The notes: generated by a model not told the origin, from the sequence alone. Counted from the first letter of the stretch, positions 9,801 through 18,814 are shown. The stretch is 64,000 nucleotides of DNA from Luteibacter sp. UNC138MFCol5.1 (GCF_900110505.1 NZ_FODZ01000004.1:328177-392176); one strand, 5' to 3'. Program-made: numbers and translations.

Positions 9801-12800
9801 CGACGACCGTGATACCCTTGGCCGTGATGTCCGCGCGGACGTTACCCGGCTGCGTCAAGGCATAGTTACCCGCGTCGTTGCCCAGCAGCGTGAACCCGGT
9901 CGTGACCGTCTTGCCCTGACCCACGTTCTTGTCGCTGAACCTGCCGATGGCGGTGTTGCCCAGGCTGATGTCGTCGCCGCCGTAGCCTCCCACGAGGACG
10001 GAACCGCTAAGCGATGCGGCGGTATTGCCGTCATAGATCTTGTTGGCGGCGACCGTGCCGCTGACGGTAAGCGGCGCGCGCGTGACGTTATACGTATCCG
10101 TACCGCCGACGAGCGTGTAATTGCTCGCCTTGCCGCCGTTTCCGCCGTCGCCGAGGGCAAGCGTGCCCAGCGCGAACGCCAGCGCCCCCGTCTTGCTGGA
10201 CGCGTACGCACCCACGTTCTTGCCGCCCAGCGCGCCGGCGCCGCTCAGCACCAGCGTCTCGCCGCCGACGAGGTTGGACATGGCGAGCGTGCCGGCCGCG
10301 GCGGCCTGCGTCTGGTCGTAGATGCGACCACCCGTGAGGTTGATCACGCGCGCGGTGATGTTGCCGGTGGTGGACGTCGTGGCGTTGTCGAGCGCGTAAT
10401 TGCCAGCGTCGGCACCGCTGAGGCCGATCTGGCTGACGCTGATGGTCTTGCCGGTGCCGACGTCCTTCGTGTCGAACGTCTTGGTGCCGCCCGCCGTCAC
10501 GGCGTCGTTGCCGACCTTGCCATCGACGCTCAGCTGCGTCGCCGACGCGCCGGTGGTTCCGTCGTACACGCGCGTGATGCCGGTGGCGCTGACCGTGACG
10601 TGCTTCTGCGTGATGCTGGCGGTGACGTCGGTCGGCTGGCGAAGAACGTAGTTCGTCGCGTCCGTACCGTCGATCGTCATCGCGGTGGACACGGCCTTGC
10701 CGGTGCCGACGTTCTTGGAGTCGAACGTGCCGGTCGCCGTCCCGTTGAGGTTGACCGTGTCGGCGCCGAGCATGCCGTTGAGCACGGAGCCGTGGAGGGC
10801 GGCCGTGCGATTGCCGTCGTACACCTTGTCGTCGGCGAACGTGCCGCTGACCGTGAGCGTGGCGGGCGTGATCGTCACCCAGTCGATGCCGCCGGCCAGC
10901 GTGTAGTTCTGCGCGGAGGCATTGCCGTAGTTGCCGAGCGCCAGCGTGCCGAAGTCCTGGAAGGCGCGCTGCGAGCCGACGTTCTTCGTCACCAGGGTGC
11001 CGGTGCCGGTCAGCGACACGCGCTCACCGTTCACACCGAGCACGGTGCCATTGCCGTCCGTGAACAGCGAGGCCGCCGCGTTGGTCGTCGCGTCGTAGAC
11101 GCGCGTGGAGGTCAGGTTGATGATGAACGGCGTGATGGTGCCGAGCGTGCCCGAGGCCGCCGTCGGCAGCGCGTAGTTGGCGAGGTTCGTGCCGGAGTTG
11201 GCGACGAAGTCGGACACCGAGAGCGTCGACGCGAGGCCGACGTTGCTACCGGCGTTCACGCCGAGGTAGCGCGAGGTCGACGACTGCGGAATGGTGGCGC
11301 CCTGCCCGTTCACGAAGCCGGTGAGCGTGTAATCGCCGGCCAGCAGCGTCACCGAGTTCGAGCCGTCGTACGGCTTGGTCGGATTGCCCGTGATCGTGGC
11401 GACGATCGGCGCCTTGTTGATGTTCGCCGTAAGGCCCGTGACGGCGTTGACGCGGTAGTTCGACGCGCGGCTGCCGGTGAGCCCGAAACCGGTCGTGGTG
11501 ACGTCGAGGCCGTTGGCGGCGTTCGGCGACCGTACGGAACCGGTGGCCGAGGAAGCGTCGAGCACGACGTTGCCGGCGTCGGAATCGAAGACGCCACTGA
11601 GGCTCGCGCCGGACGTGTTCAGGGCGATGGCCGTGTTGCCGTTGTAGTACCGGCTCACGGCGGCGACGTTGAGGATATTGAGCGCCGCCGGACTGATGGT
11701 CGCCGACAGGCCGGTCAGCGGATCCAGCGTGTAGTTGCCCGCTTCGCTGCCCGAGATGCCGAAACCGATCGCCGTCACGCCACGCGTGCCGGCGTCGGCG
11801 CTGTCGAACGTGCCGGTGGTGCCGCGGGTCAGCGTCACGTTCGACACGTCGGCGCCGACGAGACCGATCAGGCGCGCGCCGGCGCTGTTGAGCGTCGCGG
11901 CGGTGGTGGTGTCGTAGACCTTGCCGTTCGCGCTCACGCCCACGATGTGCAGGGGGGCGGCGGTGATGGAGCCGGTGCCGGTCGCGTCGAAGTCGAGCTG
12001 GTAGTTCGACAGGTCGGTACCCGAGCGCGCCAGGTACGAGGTAACGGCCATGTCGGCCGTGATCGTCTTGTTGGTGCCGACGTTCTTCGTGTCGTAATGC
12101 ACCGACTTCGACGGGACGATGTCGGCGCCTTCGCCGGACGCGAAGCCCGAGACGTCGTAGTTCGAAACGTCCAGCGTCTGATAGGTCGTGCCGTCGTAGA
12201 CCTTCGACGGGTTGCCGACGATCGACGCCGTGAGGATCGCCCGGGTGATCTCGCCCGTACCGTAGGCCTCGGTGGGCAGCGGCTTGTAGTTGTCGGGGTT
12301 GGTGTTGCCCACCGGCTGGTAGTCGCCCTGGGCGAGCGTGACCATCACCGGCTGCTTGCCCACGTTCTTGCTCGCGTAGGTGCCCTGGGTCTTGGTGATG
12401 ACGAAGCCTTCGCCGCTCGGGAAGTTGCCGGTCACCTGGTAGTCGCTGCTGAGCAGCGTGGCGAGCGTCGTGCCGTCGTAGGCGCGCGTGGGCACGCCGA
12501 TGATGCGGACGAACACGCCGCCCGTATCGGCCTTCTCGATGTACCCGTAGCCGGTGATGCTGGTGGGCAGGACGTAATTGGCGAGGTTGGTCCCCGCGAT
12601 GGGCGCGAAGTCGCCGGCGCCGACGTTGGCGGTCACCAGGCGGATACCCGCGTCGGCCGTCGCATAGTCGCCACGCGTCTGGGTCAGCGACGCGCCTTCG
12701 CCGACGATGAACCCGTAGACGTCGTAGTTCGCGCTGGTCAGCGTGGCGTTGGTCGTCCCGTCGTACTGCTTCGACGGATTGCCCACGATCTTCCACTGCA

Positions 12801-15792
12801 GTGGCGCCTTGGCGATCGTGCCCAGACCGGTGATGCTCGACGCGAACGTGTAGTTCGATAGCGACGTGCCCGATCCGATGTTGAAGTCCGATGCCTCGAT
12901 GGCGGCCGTGACGGTGCGCGTACCGGCGTCCTTGCTGTCGTACGACGCACCGGCGCTCTGCACGACGCTGCCCGAGTCGCCGCCCTGCCAGCCCTGGATC
13001 GTGACGTCGCCGGCGCGGAGGTTTGCGTTGACGGTGCCGTTGTAGGTACGCGTCGGATTGCCGGTGATGGTCAGCGTCAGCGGCGCCGGCGTGATGTTGG
13101 CCGACAGGCCGGTCGGCTGCGCGAGACGGTAATTGCTTGCGCCGTTGCCCGAGAGCGCGAAGCCCGTGGCGGTCACGGTGAGCCCGTTGCCGACGTTCTT
13201 CGTGGCGAAACTGGCCGAAGCGCCGGATGAAAGCAGGGCCACGGCATCGCCGCCGACGACGCCCTGCAGGCCGTACGTGCCCGGGTCGAACGCGAGCAGC
13301 GCGCCGGTGGTGGCGTCGTAGACCTTGTTCAGGGCGCTGACGCCGCCGATGGTCAGGGTCTTTGGGGTGATCGACGCCGTGATATCGGACTGCGTCACCA
13401 GCTCATAGTTCGACGCCTTGTTGCCCACCAGCTGGAAGCCGGTGGCCGTGACGCCCTTGCCGTTGCCCACGTTCGCATCGGCGAACAGGCCCGCGCCGGC
13501 GCTGGCGTCGAGGGTCGCGTCGTTCACATCGGCGGCGATCACGCCGAAGATCGATGCGCGGCTCTTGTCCAGCGAGTCGTTGGCCGTGCCGTCGTAGACC
13601 TTGTCGTTGCCGATCAGGCCCGAGAGCTGGACCTTCGCCTTGTTGATCGTGCCCGCGCCGGTGGCCACGGTCGGCAGCACGTAGTTCGAGACCTTGGTGT
13701 TGTTCGCGGCCACGAAGTTGGAAGGCACGAACGTCGCCGTGACGGTACGCGCGCCGGCATCGGCCGAATCGTACGCCACGGCATTCGGTTGGCTGAACGT
13801 GATGCTTTCACCGGCCACCAGGCCGGACATCAGGTAGTTCGATCCCGTGAGGGTCGCGGTGGTGGTGCCGTTGTACGTCTTGGTCGGGTTGTTGACGATC
13901 GCGATGCCGAGCTGCTTCGGGTCGATCACGCCGATGTTGGCGGATGCGCCGCCGCCCGAAACGCCGTATCCGTACACAGGCGTCATGCCATCGGCCGCCG
14001 TGAACGTATAGGCGCTGGCGGCGGTGGCCGTGGTGACCTGCAGGCCGCTCGCCGCGTCCTTGCTCGCGTACGTGCCGCTGCCCGTGGCGATGCGGTCGCC
14101 GTTGACGAGACCGCTGGCGTTGAAGTTGGCGCCGGTCAGCGCGGCGGCGGTGCCGCCGTCGTAGTCCTTGCGGACCGTGCCCACCGGTGCGCCGAGCGCG
14201 ACGGTCGGCGCCAGCGCGTAGAGGAATCCGTTACCGCCCACCAGCGGCGCGGTGCCGGCCGGCGCGTTGTACTGGAGGAAGCCGGGCACGAGGCCGCCCG
14301 TCGTGTCGCCCACCGGCGACGAGGTATAGACGAGCCAGCGGCCGTTGGCGGCGGCGAGCGCGCCCGCACCCGCCTGGTTCGTGAAGTGGCCGGCCGCCGT
14401 CAGGGTGACGCCGGCATCGCCGCGGATCGCCGCGCCGAGCACGATGTCGCCCGTGCCGCCGCTGCCGGCCTTCAGCGTCACGCGGCCCGGACCGCCGATC
14501 GGCGCGTTCACGTTGATCGACCGGTACGCGTCGAGCGTCAGCGTCGCCGCCGCGTTGGTCCACGTGATCGGGGCGGCGACGGTGATGTCGCCGGACCCGT
14601 TGGCGTTGATCACGCCAGCGCCCAGGGTGCCGCCGGCGGTCGTCTGTTCGGTGACGTTGGTGCCGCCGTTGAGCGTGTTCGAGATCGTGGTCGCTGCGGT
14701 CTGGTCGATCGTGAGGTCGTACGGATCGATCAGCCAGGTGCCGGCCGCGCCACGCGGGGCGGCTGCCGTGACGTGTGCCGCGCCCAGGTTCGCGAACGCG
14801 GCCGACGTCTCGATGTGGCCGCCGTTGCCGCCGTTCGGCGCGCTGGCGTCGAGCGTCCCCTCCACGTTGACGTGGCCGGCCGTCATGCCGCCGAGCAGCA
14901 CGATCTGGCCGTCGCGGTTCTCGACCGTCTGCGCCCGGACCACGCCGGTGTTGTTCACCGCGCTGGCCAGCAGCGAATCGCGCGCGCCCGCCGTCATGAC
15001 CACGCGGCCGCCGTCGGCCTGGACCAGCTGGCGGTTCTCGACGAGGTTGTCGAGCGTGCTGCGATCGACCTGCACGTTGACGAGCTGGCTGCCTTCGAAG
15101 TTCAGCGTCACCGCGCTGCCGCCGGCCATCGCCACGGTGCCCAGCCGGGCGGTCACCACACCCTGATTCGAGACCTGATTGCCCAGCAGCGCCACGTAGC
15201 CACCGTCGGCGGCGTGGATCGAACCCTTGTTGATCACCGAGCCCTTGCCGTCGCCGCTGAAGGTCCGGCTGCGGGCGTCGACGGAATCGTCGCCTGTGTC
15301 GAGGGTCGACGCCACGAGGCCGCCGACATTGACCTGTGCCCGCTCGCCGAATACCACGCCGTTCGGGTTGATCAGCCAGACCTGCCCGTTGGCGTCGAGG
15401 TGGCCCTGGATGTCGGAGGCCTTGTTGCCGAGGATCCGGTTCACCGCGATCGCGTCGCGACCCGGCTGAACGAACTTCACGGTCTCGTTGGCACCGATGT
15501 CGAACGTCTGCCAGTTCAGCGACAGGCGCTGGCTGTCCTGGCGGATCGTCGTGACCGCGCCGCCCTGCTGGATGCTGCCGTTACCGCCGACGATCTGGCC
15601 GCCCGTCTGTCCCGCATGTGCGAGTCCGGGCGCGCCGAGCGCCAGCGAGATCGCCACCGCCACCGAGGCGGCGCGCGGTGCGCGCGCTCGCGCTGCCGTC
15701 GAGGGAACCGGGCGGCTGCTCCGCGCGAGTTCGCTGGCGGCAACCCACTGCGACGTCGCCGCGTTCCAGCAAAGGCGGTAAATGCGATTCAT
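6808..15792 (-). CDS. Giant TpsA adhesin with YDG/MBG repeats
   Basis: A 2,994-residue secreted exoprotein. Residues 1-25 are the extended signal peptide region (ESPR) typical of large two-partner exoproteins; a classical signal peptide follows with likely cleavage after AHA at residue 60. The filamentous-hemagglutinin N-terminal secretion domain follows, with the hallmark NPNG at 142-145. After a short non-repeat stretch come about 27 copies of a 75-95 residue module built around K/R-V-YDG-T/N, the YDG/MBG domain family, running from about residue 540 almost to the end. The last 80 residues are basic and non-repetitive. No VENN motif or toxin-like C-terminus is present, so this looks like an adhesin or biofilm matrix protein, not a contact-dependent inhibition toxin. 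Its partner TpsB follows directly. Confidence 0.93.
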   Translation of the reverse strand: MNRIYRLCWNAATSQWVAASELARSSRPVPSTAARARAPRAASVAVAISLALGAPGLAHAGQTGGQIVGGNGSIQQGGAVTTIRQDSQRLSLNWQTFDIGANETVKFVQPGRDAIAVNRILGNKASDIQGHLDANGQVWLINPNGVVFGERAQVNVGGLVASTLDTGDDSVDARSRTFSGDGKGSVINKGSIHAADGGYVALLGNQVSNQGVVTARLGTVAMAGGSAVTLNFEGSQLVNVQVDRSTLDNLVENRQLVQADGGRVVMTAGARDSLLASAVNNTGVVRAQTVENRDGQIVLLGGMTAGHVNVEGTLDASAPNGGNGGHIETSAAFANLGAAHVTAAAPRGAAGTWLIDPYDLTIDQTAATTISNTLNGGTNVTEQTTAGGTLGAGVINANGSGDITVAAPITWTNAAATLTLDAYRSINVNAPIGGPGRVTLKAGSGGTGDIVLGAAIRGDAGVTLTAAGHFTNQAGAGALAAANGRWLVYTSSPVGDTTGGLVPGFLQYNAPAGTAPLVGGNGFLYALAPTVALGAPVGTVRKDYDGGTAAALTGANFNASGLVNGDRIATGSGTYASKDAASGLQVTTATAASAYTFTAADGMTPVYGYGVSGGGASANIGVIDPKQLGIAIVNNPTKTYNGTTTATLTGSNYLMSGLVAGESITFSQPNAVAYDSADAGARTVTATFVPSNFVAANNTKVSNYVLPTVATGAGTINKAKVQLSGLIGNDKVYDGTANDSLDKSRASIFGVIAADVNDATLDASAGAGLFADANVGNGKGVTATGFQLVGNKASNYELVTQSDITASITPKTLTIGGVSALNKVYDATTGALLAFDPGTYGLQGVVGGDAVALLSSGASASFATKNVGNGLTVTATGFALSGNGASNYRLAQPTGLSANITPAPLTLTITGNPTRTYNGTVNANLRAGDVTIQGWQGGDSGSVVQSAGASYDSKDAGTRTVTAAIEASDFNIGSGTSLSNYTFASSITGLGTIAKAPLQWKIVGNPSKQYDGTTNATLTSANYDVYGFIVGEGASLTQTRGDYATADAGIRLVTANVGAGDFAPIAGTNLANYVLPTSITGYGYIEKADTGGVFVRIIGVPTRAYDGTTLATLLSSDYQVTGNFPSGEGFVITKTQGTYASKNVGKQPVMVTLAQGDYQPVGNTNPDNYKPLPTEAYGTGEITRAILTASIVGNPSKVYDGTTYQTLDVSNYDVSGFASGEGADIVPSKSVHYDTKNVGTNKTITADMAVTSYLARSGTDLSNYQLDFDATGTGSITAAPLHIVGVSANGKVYDTTTAATLNSAGARLIGLVGADVSNVTLTRGTTGTFDSADAGTRGVTAIGFGISGSEAGNYTLDPLTGLSATISPAALNILNVAAVSRYYNGNTAIALNTSGASLSGVFDSDAGNVVLDASSATGSVRSPNAANGLDVTTTGFGLTGSRASNYRVNAVTGLTANINKAPIVATITGNPTKPYDGSNSVTLLAGDYTLTGFVNGQGATIPQSSTSRYLGVNAGSNVGLASTLSVSDFVANSGTNLANYALPTAASGTLGTITPFIINLTSTRVYDATTNAAASLFTDGNGTVLGVNGERVSLTGTGTLVTKNVGSQRAFQDFGTLALGNYGNASAQNYTLAGGIDWVTITPATLTVSGTFADDKVYDGNRTAALHGSVLNGMLGADTVNLNGTATGTFDSKNVGTGKAVSTAMTIDGTDATNYVLRQPTDVTASITQKHVTVSATGITRVYDGTTGASATQLSVDGKVGNDAVTAGGTKTFDTKDVGTGKTISVSQIGLSGADAGNYALDNATTSTTGNITARVINLTGGRIYDQTQAAAAGTLAMSNLVGGETLVLSGAGALGGKNVGAYASSKTGALAFALGTLALGDGGNGGKASNYTLVGGTDTYNVTRAPLTVSGTVAANKIYDGNTAASLSGSVLVGGYGGDDISLGNTAIGRFSDKNVGQGKTVTTGFTLLGNDAGNYALTQPGNVRADITAKGITVVATGVNKVYDGTTASTATLGSADVDSSDQVSYTWTSNLFADKNVANGIGVLVGGIGLTGTGAGNYTLLNTQASTTANITPYVLSLQGTRVYDATALAAANVFGGSVNGVNGEVLGLSGSVALADKNVGAQKTPTDISGMSLVDIGNGLTGNYSLQGGTHWVTITPRNITGSITAGDKVYDGNTTTIAYGVLSGVLANDDVGYAWTLGNFDTKNAGNGKTVTVSGHVDGADAANYIVTSNATTLANVTPKAITGTILADDRVYDRTTSATTHGALSGVIGADDVRYTSTSGQFLDKNAGYGKTVVVTGVVGGADKDNYLVTSNATTLASIATKAITVANTSTNKIYDTTNAATTSLSQTGVIAGDDVVLGATGSTFADANASTGKTVTTTGIALGGADAANYTANTTATTLADITPYVLDLQGTRVYDGSNVIAASVLGGSIAGIGGQVLGLTGTMQVADKNVGTRKPATDVSGMNLVDQGGALASNYTFVGGDHWATITPKAIVVDATGSNKVYDGNTLAQASLGSAGIVGNDQVTFTGSQANYSDRNAGIGKTIVVQGITGAGGDVGNYTWNTTAQTLGDITPKAIVGSIVADGKTYDGTTATTTHGTLAGVVAGDDVSIGTQGVFVDRNAGTGKTVNVGGTLGGGDADNYTLSTNATTLADIGRVVISLDGTRVYDGTAAAAAAMFGHDGLVAGIAGETLRLSGTGALASRNVATRETVAGLGTLALNDNGAALADNYTLLGGTHVATVTPLLVRAGVSADDKVYDGNTSATTHGALSGVLAGDDVRLTTSGRFLDKNAGQGKTVAVDGRIDGVDAGNYRLDVAATTLASITKRAVTISATGTNKFFDGNANDVAPLSVSGVLSGDVVTFAASSTLFSDSAIGLGKTVTASGIQASGADAQNYAYNTVAVTSADILQNPSQGASSTAVAQMDAVLAPESIATPYGVAQNLSVGQYSGNHKKTRKAVEKNVSRDDFTSGLSLRLVDGGVRAPADAMQ
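6930..14180 (-). repeat. Tandem YDG/MBG-coding repeats in tpsA
   Basis: About 27 tandem units of roughly 225-285 bases encode the YDG modules. On the plus strand each unit shows a variant of the short string gtcgtagac or gtcgtacac, the complement of the VYDG codons. Units differ from one another in most positions, but some neighbours are close, for example the modules starting DDRVYDRTT and DDKVYDGNTSATT, which share THGALSGV. Limits are approximate because the first and last units are degenerate. Confidence 0.85.
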
Positions 15793-15941
15793 GAAGACCC
15801 CTGTTTCTTCAGGACGAGCGAAAGCGCGCGGACGATGTCCACGAAGCGGAAAACGGTGATGTCCGGCGAAGGCCGGTCGGGAGCGCGCGAGGACTGCCCA
15901 GCCATCCCCCTGTGGATGGCCGGCGATGATCGCCGAAAAAT

Positions 15942-15957
15942 GAGACTGGCGTCACAA
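15942..15957. promoter_or_regulatory. Candidate Clp/CRP-type site upstream of tpsA
   Basis: TGAGA-N6-TCACA, one mismatch from the CRP/Clp consensus TGTGA-N6-TCACA, lies about 150 bases before the tpsA start. In Xanthomonadales, Clp is a CRP homologue inhibited by c-di-GMP that controls adhesion genes. Assignment rests only on the match and position. Two small hairpins (15903-15920 and 15922-15936) lie between it and the gene and may be in the leader RNA. Confidence 0.35.
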
Positions 15958-16015
15958 CGGCGCGGGCGATTCTATGCCCTGGACGAGACTAAGAGAAGTC
16001 CGCAGTTGTGAAGAC

Positions 16016-16043
16016 GACGGCCCCACCGTGGTTCGGGGCCGTC
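16016..16043 (-). terminator. Hairpin terminator after the LOV kinase gene
   Basis: A perfect 9-base stem (GACGGCCCC with GGGGCCGTC) around a 10-base loop starts 24 bases past the minus-strand stop codon. Read on the minus strand it is followed by a short pyrimidine run (GTCTTC), so it is a weak-U-tract intrinsic terminator. It also separates this operon from the tpsA promoter. Confidence 0.65.
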
Positions 16044-16066
16044 GCCGATGCCTGTGTCGCGGCCGG

Positions 16067-17692
16067 TCAGCTGACCCCGGTGGGTCCGTCGAGCACGAAC
16101 CGGATCTTCCGCAGCAGGTCGAGCCGGGAATAAGGCTTGTTGAGCACGTCGAAGGCGATGCCGCCCGCGTCCGTCCGCTGCACGGACTGCGACGCGTACC
16201 CCGTGGTCAACAGGACCTTGAGGCCGGGGTTGATCGACCGTGCCCGCCGGGCGAGCGCGACGCCGTTGAGGCTCCCCGGCATCACGATGTCGGTGAACAG
16301 GATATCGAAGGCCGGCCCCTGCTCGATCCGGTGCAAGGCCTCCTGGGGATCGGTGAACGCCACGACATCGTAGCCGTGGGATTCGAGGATGCTCTGGGCC
16401 AGTGTGGCTAGATCCGGGCGGTCGTCGACCACGAGCACGCGCTCGTGCCCCGACCGGTCCGCGGCGCGATCGATGCGCCGGACCGGCTCAGGCCCCCGAC
16501 CGTCCTCCTGCTCGATGGCGACCGGGAAATACATGGTCAGGGTCGTGCCCTCCCCCACCGCCGAGTCGATGGCGACGGCACCGCCCGACTGCTTCGCGAA
16601 CCCGTAGACCATCGAGAGGCCGAGGCCGGTGCCCTTGCCTTCTTCCTTCGTGGTGAAGAACGGGTCCATCACCCGCGTGACGACGTCGGGCGCCATGCCG
16701 CTGCCGTTGTCGATGACGTCGATCGCGACGAACGACCCGCCACGCGTGGCCAGCTCGCCCTGATCGTTGATTTCCAGCGGCGTGGCATTGCGCGAGCGGA
16801 TCAGGAGCCGCTTGTCGGGGCGGCCGTCCATCGCGTCGCGGGCGTTGATGGCGACGTTGAGGAGCGCCACCTCCGCCTGGGTCGGATCGAGGCGCGCGTT
16901 CCGCGTGTCGGCGGCGAGATCGAGCTCGAGGACGATGTCGTCGCCGAGCGAACGGGCGAGCATGTCCTGCATGTCCGCGACGATCTGGTTCGGGTTGACG
17001 ACCCTGCCCTGCAAGGTCTGTTTGCGCGAGAAGGCCAGCAGTTGGGACGTGAGGGTCGAGGCCCGCTGGATGCCCGCCCGGGCACCGCCGATGAAGCGCA
17101 GCAGCTTGTCCCTGTCGATCTCCGGATGCGTCAGCCCCACCTCCACCGACTCCACGTAACCGATCATCAGCTGCAGGAGGTTGTTGAAGTCGTGCGCGAT
17201 GCCGCCGGTCAGCTGGCCGAGGGCCTCCATCTTCTGCGCCTGGCGCAGCGCGTCCTCGGCATCACGCCGACGGCTCACGTCCAGCTGCGAGGCGAAGAAG
17301 TACACGACCTCGCCGTTCGCGTCGTAGACGGGCGAGATGAACAGCGCGTTCCAGAACGTCGAGCCGTCCTTCCGGTAATTGAGGATCTCGGTCGCGATTT
17401 CCTGGTTGGCCGCGACCGCGTCGCGGATGGCCGAGATCGTCACGCGATCGGTGCCCGGCCCCTGGAGGAGCCGGCAATTCCTTCCCAGCAACTCTTCGGT
17501 CGTGTAGCCGGTCATCCGCAGGAAGGCCGGGTTGGCGAAGATGATGGGGTTGTCTGGCGTCCGCGGGTCCGTGACGATCATCGGCATCCGCGTGGTGGAC
17601 ACCGCGGCGAAGAAGATATCGCTTCCGGGGTGGTCGACCCCTTCGTAGACGACCCGGGTTTTCTGCCGGCCGTGGTTGGTGTGTTCAGTCAT
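16067..17692 (-). CDS. LOV-domain hybrid histidine kinase with receiver (blue-light sensor)
   Basis: A 541-residue cytoplasmic kinase. Residues about 25-140 are a LOV-type PAS domain with GRNCRLLQG at 70-78; Cys73 is the residue that bonds FMN on illumination, and the conserved Gln is in FFASQLDVS (Q136). A HisKA domain with phospho-acceptor His167 in [11 protein letters not shown] and an HATPase domain follow. Residues about 415-541 are a receiver with phospho-acceptor Asp in FTDIVMPG. The LOV-HK-receiver order and wording closely resemble the Pseudomonas syringae LOV kinase. The start at 17692 follows AGGAT; an upstream extension is low-complexity. It lies 50 bases after the EAL gene, probably one transcript. 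Confidence 0.93.
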   Translation of the reverse strand: MTEHTNHGRQKTRVVYEGVDHPGSDIFFAAVSTTRMPMIVTDPRTPDNPIIFANPAFLRMTGYTTEELLGRNCRLLQGPGTDRVTISAIRDAVAANQEIATEILNYRKDGSTFWNALFISPVYDANGEVVYFFASQLDVSRRRDAEDALRQAQKMEALGQLTGGIAHDFNNLLQLMIGYVESVEVGLTHPEIDRDKLLRFIGGARAGIQRASTLTSQLLAFSRKQTLQGRVVNPNQIVADMQDMLARSLGDDIVLELDLAADTRNARLDPTQAEVALLNVAINARDAMDGRPDKRLLIRSRNATPLEINDQGELATRGGSFVAIDVIDNGSGMAPDVVTRVMDPFFTTKEEGKGTGLGLSMVYGFAKQSGGAVAIDSAVGEGTTLTMYFPVAIEQEDGRGPEPVRRIDRAADRSGHERVLVVDDRPDLATLAQSILESHGYDVVAFTDPQEALHRIEQGPAFDILFTDIVMPGSLNGVALARRARSINPGLKVLLTTGYASQSVQRTDAGGIAFDVLNKPYSRLDLLRKIRFVLDGPTGVS

Positions 17693-17742
17693 CGTCGATC
17701 CTATGCTTCGCCCGACATTTTCGCGCGCCCGTGCCGCATGGG

Positions 17743-18504
17743 CTACCCGTGCGAATGCCCGGCCTCCGGCCAGTGGATGTCGGGCAATCCGCCCGTGAGC
17801 GGTCTTGCGAAGAAAAAGCCCTGCTGCAGGCGGATTCCCAGGTCGAGCAGCGCCCTGCATTCGCCCTCGGTCTCCACGCCCTCCGCGATCACCTGCACAC
17901 CGAGCTCGCCGCACAGGGCGGCCATGTGGCGCACGATCATCTGCCGGGGGCGGCTGCCGTCGATACGGCGGACGAGGCCGATGTCGAGCTTGACGAGATC
18001 GGGCTGGAAATCGGCCAGCAGGTTCATCCCCGCGAAGCCGGCGCCGAAATCGTCGATCGCCGTGAGGAAGCCATGCGCCTTATAGGCTGCGAGGACGCGG
18101 ACGAGGTGGTCGTGGTCGACGACCTCCTCGTGCTCGGTCACTTCGAAGATCACGCGCTCCAGCGGCCAATCCGCTTCCCGGGCGGCGGCGAACGTCGCCT
18201 GCAGGCAGTGCTCGGGGTTGTACACCGCGTTGGGCATGAAATTGATCGAGAGCAACGCCGGCGGGCCAACCCGGGCCGCCGTGCGGATCGCGACCATGCG
18301 ACAGGCCTGGTCGAACGCGTAACGGTTGTCCTGCCCGACATGTTCGATCACCTGGGCCGCGGTTTCGCCGCTTAGCCCGCGGACCAGCGCCTCGTGAGCG
18401 AACACGGCATGTGCCGGGACGTCGACGATCGGGTGGAAGGCCATGGTGATGCCGCGCGCGACCTCGTCGGCGTTTCCGCAACCCTTGCAGCCGAGGCCAG
18501 TCAT
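17743..18504 (-). CDS. EAL-domain c-di-GMP phosphodiesterase
   Basis: A 253-residue protein that is essentially one EAL domain, expected to cut c-di-GMP to pGpG. Catalytic and metal-binding positions appear intact: EALVRG, the Asn in INFMPN, EVTEHE, AIDDFGAG, VKLDIG, AEGVET and the Gln in LQQGFFFARP. A short N-terminal GCKGCGN with two cysteines precedes the domain and might bind metal or sense redox state. No membrane segment. It is first in a likely operon with the LOV kinase, suggesting that light or kinase signalling meets c-di-GMP turnover here. Confidence 0.9.
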   Translation of the reverse strand: MTGLGCKGCGNADEVARGITMAFHPIVDVPAHAVFAHEALVRGLSGETAAQVIEHVGQDNRYAFDQACRMVAIRTAARVGPPALLSINFMPNAVYNPEHCLQATFAAAREADWPLERVIFEVTEHEEVVDHDHLVRVLAAYKAHGFLTAIDDFGAGFAGMNLLADFQPDLVKLDIGLVRRIDGSRPRQMIVRHMAALCGELGVQVIAEGVETEGECRALLDLGIRLQQGFFFARPLTGGLPDIHWPEAGHSHG

Positions 18505-18541
18505 CCGCCGTGCGCCCGGCGGCCGATCGGCGCCGCGCGCA

Positions 18542-18814
18542 TCAAGGCATGCCGCCGTTCAGCGCCATCTCGCCGGAAGGAGTGGGTTGGTAGGCGAGAA
18601 CGCCTGCCGGCACGGACGCGGCCAGCGACTCGACCGTGCCCTTGGCGGCGTCGAGCGCGCACGCCATCGCTTCGGAATAGGCGGAGAAGCGCCGGGCCAG
18701 GCGGCGCTTACGAAGAACGTTCCCGTCCGGATCGACGATCAGATACGTCGCGACATAACCGCGACCTGGGACGGACTGGACATCGACGTCGATATTGAAA
18801 GGGCTGGAATTCAC
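18542..18814 (-). CDS. Small conserved-looking protein of unknown function
   Basis: About 90 residues if translation begins at the GTG at 18814. The sequence has a beta-rich N-terminal half (GYVATYLIVDPDG) and a helical second half (RRFSAYSEAMACALDAAKGT), a coherent small fold. No family recognised. Longer in-frame starts up to 18931 exist but would enter the promoter of the divergent alpha-galactosidase gene. It ends 37 bases before the EAL gene and may be the first gene of that operon. Confidence 0.55.
   Translation of the reverse strand: MNSSPFNIDVDVQSVPGRGYVATYLIVDPDGNVLRKRRLARRFSAYSEAMACALDAAKGTVESLAASVPAGVLAYQPTPSGEMALNGGMP

Noticed and set aside
8992..12861. A 1,289-codon open frame on the plus strand inside the adhesin gene, with others at 5120-7093, 7477-8829 and 13789-16011
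   Set aside because: They are mirror frames of the repeat-rich, GC-biased adhesin and TpsB genes: arginine/valine/glycine-rich, without domains, and opposite genes with clear signal peptides and motifs.
6930..14180. CRISPR-like repeat array because of recurrent short strings
   Set aside because: The periodic strings are in-frame codons of the YDG modules, with unit length 225-285 bases and no constant repeat/spacer structure.
6808..15792. Contact-dependent inhibition (CdiA) toxin
   Set aside because: No VENN motif, no variable toxin end and no small immunity gene follow; the next gene is TpsB.
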